This document shows positions 22,505 through 28,030 of a stretch of 28,030 nt of DNA, piece by piece. Origin of the DNA: UBA7960 sp964348755. Its GTDB lineage: Bacteria; Bacteroidota; Bacteroidia; Bacteroidales; UBA7960. The stretch is taken from positions 1 through 28,030 of the forward strand of contig CAYGDW010000035.1 in the NCBI GenBank assembly GCA_964348755.1. Reading direction: 5' to 3'. How positions within the stretch are numbered: position 1 is the first letter of the stretch; every line of letters starts with the position of its first letter. The notes beneath the pieces were generated by a model. That model was not told the DNA's origin. It did not search any database and worked only from the letters and a program-made list of their open reading frames with translations. The position numbers and the translations under genes were made by a program.

Positions 22505-24306
22505 TAGTTCCCATGACCAAATACTCATTTCTGGTGTATCATCAGGACTACCTGCAGTTTCTTGATGAAATGCGAATGCTGGGCGTTTTGCATATCATAG
22601 AAAAACAAAAGGAGGTTTCTGATAGAATGCTGGCCAAATATGACCAGATTAATAAGGTAAATGCAGTGGTTAAATTTTTGCAGAAGCGCCAGGTACAAAA
22701 CCCTGCTCCCGTCAAGGGCATTGATGGCTCTGGTGCATCCCAGCAAGTAGAAGCCCTGCAGCGAGAGCTTGAAAACAAGTACCAGCAACTCGGCACCCTT
22801 AAAAAAGAAATTTCTTATGCAGCCCCCTGGGGCGACTTCAGTCATGAAACGCTGAAGAAGCTTCGTGAGCAAGGCCTTAAGGTTACATTTTATACCGTAT
22901 CTGCCCGAAAATTTGATGAGGCCTGGTTACAGCAGTACCCCATAGCTTTGGTGGGGCAATATACCGGCATTAACTACCTGGTTATGATTCTTGCCCAGGG
23001 CGAGCAAGAACCACAGCTTGAGCTGGAAGAAATGCGCACCCCCGAAAGGCCAATTTCAGAGCTGAACTTTTATGAAAAAAAGCTCAACCAGGAAGTTGAA
23101 GCCATTCAGGCCGCTTTCAACCGCCATGCCTCCGAAAGCTTAGAGGCCATACAGAAGTATTTGCTTGAGCTTCAAGAAAATATGCATTTTGACAAAGCCA
23201 TTGAAAACACTGTAAAAGAAGCCGACGAAAAAGTGATGCTTCTTGAAGGCTGGGCACCCAACGAAAGAAAAATAGAGTTGGCGGCATTCCTCGATAAAAA
23301 AAATATATTATACGTAGAAGAATTGCCAGAAGCCCATGACAAAGTACCCATTCTGCTAAAGAATAAAAAATTTGCCAAACTGCATGAAACCATTGGCAGG
23401 TTTTACGATTTGCCCAATCACCGGGAATTAGACCTGGTGCCTTTCTTTGCACCCTTTTACACCTTGTTTTTTGGTTTTTGCCTTGGCGATGCAGGCTATG
23501 GTTTACTCATAGTTTTATTTGCCACAATATTTAAACGCAAAAAACCCGAGCTAAAAAGCATACTTACACTTGCCCAGTTTTTAGGCCTTTCAACTGTAGT
23601 TTTTGGCGCACTTACAGGCACCTTTTTTGGTATAAACCTTATTGAAGCCGAAATACCGTGGCTTGAAAATGCCAAAAAATATATGATTGACAGTAACCAA
23701 TTGTTTTACCTGGCCATTATTTTGGGCATTATTCAAATATTGTTTGGGATGGTGCTAAAAGTGGTAAACATTTCCCGAACCCAAGGCTTTCGGTATTCGC
23801 TTTCAACCATTGGCTGGCTAGTTCTAATTATTGGCCTTGGCGCAAATTATGGCCTGAGTTCGACCGGTTTACTATCAGAGCAGGCATTGAATATTTTTAA
23901 ATATGCTGTAATGGCCTTTGCTGGAGTACTTATCTTATTGGTAAATAATCCCAAAAGAAATGTGCTCATAAATTTTGGAGCCGGATTGTGGGATGTTTAT
24001 GGCATGGCAACCGGATTGCTTGGCGATTTACTCTCGTATCTGCGCCTGTTTGCTTTGGGTGTTTCAAGTGCAATTCTCGGAATGGTTTTCAACAGCATGG
24101 CAATGAACATGAAGCCCGACCACATCATTTTTGGGCCAATTGTAATGATAATCATTTTGGTGTTTGGGCATTCAATAACCCTTTTTATGTCGGCTCTTGG
24201 GGCATTTGTTCACCCTATCCGCCTTACCTTTGTTGAGTTTTATAAAAACGCCGGTTTTACCGGTGGAGGCAAAGAATATAAACCTTTTGAAAGGTTAACC
24301 CCTTAA
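22501..24306 (+). CDS. ntpI: V-type ATPase subunit I (a-subunit, membrane stator)
   Basis: A 601-aa protein. The N-terminal cytoplasmic arm (about 1-310) contains long helices that dock the peripheral stalk. The C-terminal half has about seven or eight membrane segments beginning with the Pro-Phe-Phe-Ala-Pro-Phe-Tyr-Thr-Leu-Phe-Phe-Gly signature. Arg515 in Tyr-Leu-Arg-Leu-Phe-Ala-Leu-Gly-Val is the conserved arginine that faces the ion-binding glutamate of the rotor. The C-terminus keeps His-Pro-Ile-Arg-Leu-Thr-Phe-Val-Glu-Phe-Tyr and Pro-Phe-Glu-Arg-Leu. It is of standard bacterial size. It starts inside the stop of subunit D and is followed 45 bp later by the rotor subunit K. Confidence 0.96.
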   Translation: MIVPMTKYSFLVYHQDYLQFLDEMRMLGVLHIIEKQKEVSDRMLAKYDQINKVNAVVKFLQKRQVQNPAPVKGIDGSGASQQVEALQRELENKYQQLGTLKKEISYAAPWGDFSHETLKKLREQGLKVTFYTVSARKFDEAWLQQYPIALVGQYTGINYLVMILAQGEQEPQLELEEMRTPERPISELNFYEKKLNQEVEAIQAAFNRHASESLEAIQKYLLELQENMHFDKAIENTVKEADEKVMLLEGWAPNERKIELAAFLDKKNILYVEELPEAHDKVPILLKNKKFAKLHETIGRFYDLPNHRELDLVPFFAPFYTLFFGFCLGDAGYGLLIVLFATIFKRKKPELKSILTLAQFLGLSTVVFGALTGTFFGINLIEAEIPWLENAKKYMIDSNQLFYLAIILGIIQILFGMVLKVVNISRTQGFRYSLSTIGWLVLIIGLGANYGLSSTGLLSEQALNIFKYAVMAFAGVLILLVNNPKRNVLINFGAGLWDVYGMATGLLGDLLSYLRLFALGVSSAILGMVFNSMAMNMKPDHIIFGPIVMIIILVFGHSITLFMSALGAFVHPIRLTFVEFYKNAGFTGGGKEYKPFERLTP

Positions 24307-24351
24307 GTAACCAAATAAAAAATTAATTTTAACCCTTAAATTTTTTCAAGA

Positions 24352-24810
24352 ATGACACCAATTGTTTTAGCTTACATCGGCATCGGATTAATGATTGGCC
24401 TTTCAGGTGTTGGAAGTGCGTTTGGAACAACTATTGCCGGCAACGCTGCCGTCGGCGCTATGAAAAAGAATGATGAAGCGTTTGGAAGCTATATTTTGCT
24501 CACTGCTCTTCCTGGCAGCCAGGGACTTTATGGTTTTGCAGGTTACTTCCTGCTTAATGCATTCGGCCTACTGCGCCCCGATATTGACTGGGCAGCAGCC
24601 GCTTCTGTTTTTGGCGCCGGTATCGCTTTAGGCTTGGTGGGTCTGTTATCTGCAATTCGTCAGGGGCAGGTTTGTGCAAATGGTATTTCAGCTATTGGGT
24701 CGGGTTACGATGTGGGCGGAAAAACCCTTATCCTTGCCGTATTCCCAGAGTTGTATGCAATTATTGCACTGGCAGCAACCTTCTTTATTGGAAACGCAAT
24801 GGCGGGTTAA
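24352..24810 (+). CDS. ntpK: V-type ATPase subunit K (rotor ring proteolipid), Na+-type ligand set
   Basis: A 152-aa protein with four membrane helices, a fused double hairpin as in V-type c subunits. TM2 has Leu53-Pro-Gly-Ser56-Gln57 and TM4 has Phe-Pro-Glu133-Leu-Tyr, with Gln104 in TM3. In Enterococcus hirae NtpK, Na+ is bound by Leu61, Thr64, Gln65, Gln110 and Glu139. The distance from the second Gln to Glu is 29 residues in both proteins, and the motif Leu-Pro-Gly-(Thr/Ser)-Gln-Gly-Leu-Tyr-Gly is shared. Only TM4 carries the carboxylate, so there is one ion site per four helices. Na+ rather than H+ transport is predicted from established NtpK structure work but not shown here. It is the last gene of the operon. 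Confidence 0.95.
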   Translation: MTPIVLAYIGIGLMIGLSGVGSAFGTTIAGNAAVGAMKKNDEAFGSYILLTALPGSQGLYGFAGYFLLNAFGLLRPDIDWAAAASVFGAGIALGLVGLLSAIRQGQVCANGISAIGSGYDVGGKTLILAVFPELYAIIALAATFFIGNAMAG

Positions 24811-24844
24811 CTACCAGGCCACAGAATAGTGAATTTATATGGTT

Positions 24845-24892
24845 TACCCGCTGGTACCTGATTAATTTTTATTAATCTCAGCAAAGCGGGTA
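24845..24892. repeat. Long imperfect hairpin downstream of the V-ATPase operon
   Basis: TACCCGCT (24845-24852) and AGCGGGTA (24885-24892) pair perfectly, and inside them GATTAAT and ATTAATC pair around TTTT. It lies between the subunit K stop and the terminator at 24966. It may protect the 3' end of the operon mRNA or be a first, weak terminator. Confidence 0.45.
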
Positions 24893-24965
24893 TATCATTT
24901 ATTAAATTGCCAAACGATTGTTTTAATTTTTGCACCCAACCAATTGTGCCCGGACAAAAAAACTG

Positions 24966-24999
24966 AAAGCCGCAATTCGCAAAAGGTTGCGGCTTTTTT
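24966..24999. terminator. Bidirectional terminator between V-ATPase operon and TonB receptor
   Basis: A perfect 10-bp stem AAAGCCGCAA (24966-24975) with TTGCGGCTTT (24987-24996), an 11-nt loop and a run of T through 24999. The minus strand also reads T-rich after the stem (from the A-run before 24962). It suits the convergent genes on each side. Confidence 0.88.
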
Positions 25000-25078
25000 A
25001 TTTCTGCCATATTTCCATTTTCAATTCGGGCAGCTAATTCATTTCAACGACCTTATATCAAAAGCTTAATTTTTGGGC

Positions 25079-27127
25079 CTAATAGCCCCACCTTATACCA
25101 AACACAAACCACCTGCCCGGTTGCGACACGTTGGCAAGGCTTACATAATGCGTATTGAACAAGTTGCTTGCACCTGCCGAAACAGTAAACCGACTTAACC
25201 TGTACTGAAGATTAAAATCGGCCATCCAGTATGGTTCAAAGTCCGTAGTATGAGTAAATGCCCCATTTTGAAAAAGCATATAACCGCCGTTGCGGTCGCG
25301 CCATGATAGTTGCCCGTCAATTCCCAACCTTGTGGTAAGCTGATAAAAAAGCGAAAATTCGAGTTGGTGCCTCAGGTGGTCGAGCACGTAATTCGAAAGC
25401 AATTCGCCACTTGTTTTATCGGCGGCAATCCACGCGTAATTTATCGAAAAGGTAGAGTTTGCCAAAGATTTGTTCAGGGCATTTTCCGGCCGGAATTTTA
25501 GTCCGGTTTCAATGCCGCTAATATTTATTCGGGTGTGGTTCATGCTTTTCCAGAGAGCCTCGCCGGGGGTTTTAACCCAGTCAATGAGGTTTTTGCCCTT
25601 GCGGTAAAAAAACCCTGCCTCGAATGCTATGGTCTTTGCATTCCATTTAAATCCGGTTTCAAGACTAAGAGCCTCCTCCGGAACAAGGTCGGGGTTGCCC
25701 AGGTTGGTTGGTCCGCTGTAAAAAAGATCGGTAAAAGTAGGAAGGCGCAAGGTTTGGTTGGCCGAGGCAAACCATCGCCAGTTTTGGCTCAGTTGCAATC
25801 CCAGGTCTATACCCGGAAAAACGCTAATGTGCTGCTCCAGATCGGTGTTGAAGAAAATGAGCGTGCCTCCTGAAAGACTGAACCGGCCAAAATAAATATT
25901 TTGTTCTATCAGCAAGCTAAAGCTTGTGCGGTCGTAAGCACGCGTAAACCAGGCATTTGACTCAGTGCTTACTGCTTTAGGTTCAGGCAGTGGCTCGCCC
26001 AGCACATTGCTGTAAATGTGCTCAAAGCGGTAGTCGATCCCTGCCAGTGTCTGACCAAAACGGCCGTCGAGGGTCCATTTTACTGATGCTCCTACAACAT
26101 CACTGCGGTGGTAGTTGTGCCCTGCGTACCAGATGGGTGCTTCATTTCTAAACAACTCAAACCGGTCGTGATGCCTGCGCCAAAATACAGCACCCGAAAG
26201 TTTTGTACGGGTATTGTGGGCCTGCAACGATACAAACTGGCTGCGGGTTTGTTCAAATTGTTCAGGAAATCGGGGCGTATAAAAACTATTGGCTCCGAAA
26301 GCCTTGTGGTTTAAGCCCGCCTGCATATCAAATGCAGTATTTTTGGAAGTCAGTCCCAGCCGATAGTAAAAATTCTGAATACTGAAGTCGGTATTTTCGG
26401 TATAGCCATCAGAGCCCGAATGCTGAGCAGAAACAAAATGCCCAAATTTGCCGGTTTTGAAGCCGCCCGAAACACCGGTATTCAGATAGCCAAAATTTCC
26501 GGCTGTTAGGTTTGCCTTAAGCTGACTTTGACCGGGCGTGGCCGTAATTATATTGATTGCACCATTAAAGGCGTTGGGACCAAAAACCCTTGCTCCGGGT
26601 CCTTGCAGAACCTCAATGCGTTCAATGCTATTGATATCCACCGGAAGATTCAAATGGTGGTGCCCGGTTTGAGGATCGCTCACATTTATTCCGTTGAGCA
26701 AAATAAGTGTCTGATCAAAAGTGCCTCCCCTTATACCTATATCGGCCTGAACCCCCATTGGTCCGCGAGTGCGAACATCTACCCCCCTTACCGATTGCAA
26801 AAGCGAAGATATGTCCTGCCAAACCGATCGCTCAATTTCGCTGCGGCTAATTACCTGCACTACCCGCATGAGTTCAGATTGTACAACTGGCGCCCTTTGG
26901 GCGCTTACCACAACCTCCTCAAGCTCCAATTCCTTTACAGGGTCTTTTACTGAAAGGGTGTCGCGGCTTATTTGGGCCGAAACCGTATTGGTAAGGATGC
27001 TGCAACCCAACCAAAGCACTCCTATGCGAATTTGTTTCGATAAACTGTTAAATACACCATACGACTTGCGGCTCCAACGCCTGAATGTAAAAACCGGAGA
27101 CTTCACCGCAACAGATAATTGCATCAT
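25079..27127 (-). CDS. TonB-dependent outer-membrane receptor, BtuB-like
   Basis: A 682-aa receptor. It has a long basic n-region and a signal peptide ending near residue 51 (Val-Ser-Ala-Gln), and a TonB-box-like acidic/Val segment (Leu-Glu-Leu-Glu-Glu-Val-Val-Val) near 67-74. The plug domain (about 75-195) has Arg-Gly-Val-Asp-Val-Arg, Gly-Ile-Arg-Gly-Gly-Thr-Phe-Asp-Gln-Thr and Ile-Glu-Val-Leu-Gln-Gly-Pro-Gly. A 22-strand barrel ends in a C-terminal Tyr. There is no carboxypeptidase-like N-terminal extension, so it is not a SusC. The plug resembles cobalamin/siderophore receptors, and no riboswitch or metal or vitamin gene is near enough to fix the substrate. The plug has a His-His-His run near residue 155, which hints at but does not prove metal handling. 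It follows the lycopene-cyclase-like gene by 41 bp. Confidence 0.9.
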   Translation of the reverse strand: MMQLSVAVKSPVFTFRRWSRKSYGVFNSLSKQIRIGVLWLGCSILTNTVSAQISRDTLSVKDPVKELELEEVVVSAQRAPVVQSELMRVVQVISRSEIERSVWQDISSLLQSVRGVDVRTRGPMGVQADIGIRGGTFDQTLILLNGINVSDPQTGHHHLNLPVDINSIERIEVLQGPGARVFGPNAFNGAINIITATPGQSQLKANLTAGNFGYLNTGVSGGFKTGKFGHFVSAQHSGSDGYTENTDFSIQNFYYRLGLTSKNTAFDMQAGLNHKAFGANSFYTPRFPEQFEQTRSQFVSLQAHNTRTKLSGAVFWRRHHDRFELFRNEAPIWYAGHNYHRSDVVGASVKWTLDGRFGQTLAGIDYRFEHIYSNVLGEPLPEPKAVSTESNAWFTRAYDRTSFSLLIEQNIYFGRFSLSGGTLIFFNTDLEQHISVFPGIDLGLQLSQNWRWFASANQTLRLPTFTDLFYSGPTNLGNPDLVPEEALSLETGFKWNAKTIAFEAGFFYRKGKNLIDWVKTPGEALWKSMNHTRINISGIETGLKFRPENALNKSLANSTFSINYAWIAADKTSGELLSNYVLDHLRHQLEFSLFYQLTTRLGIDGQLSWRDRNGGYMLFQNGAFTHTTDFEPYWMADFNLQYRLSRFTVSAGASNLFNTHYVSLANVSQPGRWFVFGIRWGY

Positions 27128-27149
27128 ATCCTTTATTGAAATAAAACCG

Positions 27150-27157
27150 CAAAGCTA
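27150..27157 (-). promoter_or_regulatory. Possible -7 box for the TonB receptor gene
   Basis: On the minus strand TAGCTTTG matches TAnnTTTG exactly, about 22 bp before the receptor start codon. No -33 TTTG is seen at the right spacing, so the receptor could equally be read through from the gene upstream. Confidence 0.3.
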
Positions 27158-27168
27158 AAACAAAATAG

Positions 27169-27846
27169 TTATTTAATAGGTTTTAACCGCTCATAAACTG
27201 GCAAAACAATCAGCATCATTGCCATGAAATAAGCCGAATCTTCAATGGGAATGGAGGTAAGACGGATGCCAAGGTTTTCGGCATTATCGTACCAAACCAC
27301 GGGAATACGCGTAAGCACACCATTTACAATAAAAAATGGGATAAGGGTGATGGCATAGGTAACAAAAAAATGGCTCAGCCAGGTTTTGTGGCTCTTTAAA
27401 ATGGGTTGAACTATCATAAGTGCCCCGGCTAGCAGCATAACAATAAATGTATAAATGCGGTCGGTATTCATAAGCCCAGTTGCAACCAGCCCAGCCCCAA
27501 TTATTACTGACAACCATAACGAAAGCTTCGGGAACAAGGTATTCGGGAAGAAATACCTGATTACCTCGTACGAAAACACAACGCAATATGGAATTACCAC
27601 AAAGAACATCCATTCCTCAAGGGGCAGGCCTGCAATGTAAGCACCCGAAACATGAACGGGCGAAAACCCCCAAACCCCATGCCTGGTAAATGCAATGTCC
27701 CATGGAATAAATACCAGTATCATTACAAAAATACCGGCCAGCAGGGCACGCCAATTTCCAATAAAAAAAATGCGTTGCTCAAAACTGCGAAGCAGGGGCA
27801 CCAGTAAGCTTCCGGCCAGCAGCAAGGCATAAGTCCATGGCTCCAT
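27169..27846 (-). CDS. Lycopene cyclase domain membrane protein (fused CrtYc/CrtYd type)
   Basis: A 225-aa protein with about seven membrane helices. The first half has Pro-Trp-Asp (48-50), Trp-Gly-Phe (59-61) and Pro75-Leu-Glu77-Glu78-Trp. The second half repeats the pattern with Trp-Tyr-Asp-Asn-Ala-Glu-Asn-Leu-Gly-Ile-Arg and Pro200-Ile-Glu202-Asp203. These paired acidic motifs are the mark of the non-FAD lycopene cyclases related to CrtYc/CrtYd and CarRA, which close beta-ionone rings on lycopene in the membrane. The fused length of about 225 aa fits the Bacteroidota single-chain form. No crtB, crtI or crtZ gene is in the window, so it is an orphan here, and the actual substrate could be another isoprenoid. 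It is transcribed towards the TonB receptor gene. Confidence 0.88.
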   Translation of the reverse strand: MEPWTYALLLAGSLLVPLLRSFEQRIFFIGNWRALLAGIFVMILVFIPWDIAFTRHGVWGFSPVHVSGAYIAGLPLEEWMFFVVIPYCVVFSYEVIRYFFPNTLFPKLSLWLSVIIGAGLVATGLMNTDRIYTFIVMLLAGALMIVQPILKSHKTWLSHFFVTYAITLIPFFIVNGVLTRIPVVWYDNAENLGIRLTSIPIEDSAYFMAMMLIVLPVYERLKPIK

Positions 27847-27896
27847 AACTTTTTGATTTTAAATTTTTAATCACTACTAGCCGACAAAAATTACGT

Positions 27897-28030
27897 GATT
27901 CCTCGCTCCGCCCGAAATAACAGGGTTTTCAATGATTTTGGAAATTTAGGGGGTAGTTGGCGGCAAAGCCGCCAACTACCCCCCTAAATAAAAAGCTAAC
28001 TGACTGTCATTCCGAACGTAGTGAGGAATC
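27897..28030. repeat. 134-bp nested inverted-repeat element at the window end (MITE/REP-like)
   Basis: Outer arms of 27 bp (27897-27923 and 28004-28030) are reverse complements at 21 of 27 positions and end in GATTCCTC/GAGGAATC. Inside is a nearly perfect palindrome: 27944-27964 pairs with 27968-27989 apart from one extra C, with an AAA loop, and its core is GGTAGTTGGCGGC. No ORF fits. The right arm ends exactly at the last base of the window, as expected if the assembly broke in a dispersed repeat. Confidence 0.75.

Noticed and set aside
24807..25010. Minus-strand small ORF between subunit K and the TonB receptor
   Set aside because: It crosses the bidirectional terminator and hairpin and resembles no protein family.

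Overview
The window reads as Bacteroidota (Bacteroidetes), probably a pectin-using member of the Bacteroidales/Marinilabiliales type. The evidence is a SusD protein, C-terminal type IX secretion (T9SS) sorting domains, several Bacteroidota-type lipoproteins, TAnnTTTG-like -7 promoter boxes, and a V-type ATPase operon carrying a DUF2764 gene. It looks like a draft or metagenomic contig: a 100-N gap sits at 6785-6884 and the right end stops exactly at the edge of an inverted-repeat element.

Region 1 (1-9340, all + strand) is a pectin utilisation locus. In order it has the C-terminal half of a SusD glycan-binding lipoprotein (its SusC partner would lie off the left edge), an Fn3/beta-helix lipoprotein of the DUF4957/DUF5123 type, a T9SS-exported PL1 pectate lyase, a GH105 unsaturated galacturonyl hydrolase lipoprotein, a T9SS-exported protein with tandem 85-residue beta-sandwich repeats (interrupted by the assembly gap), and a GH28 polygalacturonase lipoprotein. 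Together they could cut homogalacturonan or rhamnogalacturonan outside the cell, bind and import the oligomers, and remove the unsaturated ends. Hairpin terminators follow the second, fourth, fifth and sixth genes.

Region 2 (9275-16850) is mixed housekeeping and redox: pdxB (vitamin B6 synthesis), a small integral membrane protein resembling ECF-transporter S components, a Tat-exported DUF362 protein followed by a membrane polyferredoxin, a COG2426 small membrane protein, a biotin-dependent carboxyltransferase subunit (OadA/PycB type, without a biotinyl domain), and a YceI lipoprotein.

Region 3 (16848-24810) is a complete-looking V-type ATPase operon, E-DUF2764-A-B-D-I-K. It is preceded by an intergenic region with three perfect inverted repeats and a clear -7 box. 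Canonical subunits C(d), F and G/H are absent from the cluster. The K subunit keeps the Na+-ligand pattern known from Enterococcus hirae NtpK, so Na+ coupling is predicted.

Region 4 (24811-28030, minus strand) has a lycopene-cyclase-domain membrane protein followed by a BtuB-like TonB-dependent receptor, then a 134-bp nested inverted-repeat element at the right edge. I found no tRNA, rRNA, CRISPR array, transposase or phage gene. I see no clearly new defence or mobile system. The strongest leads are the gap-split repeat protein, the reduced V-ATPase operon with its Na+ signature, and the polyferredoxin predicted to carry clusters on both sides of the membrane.
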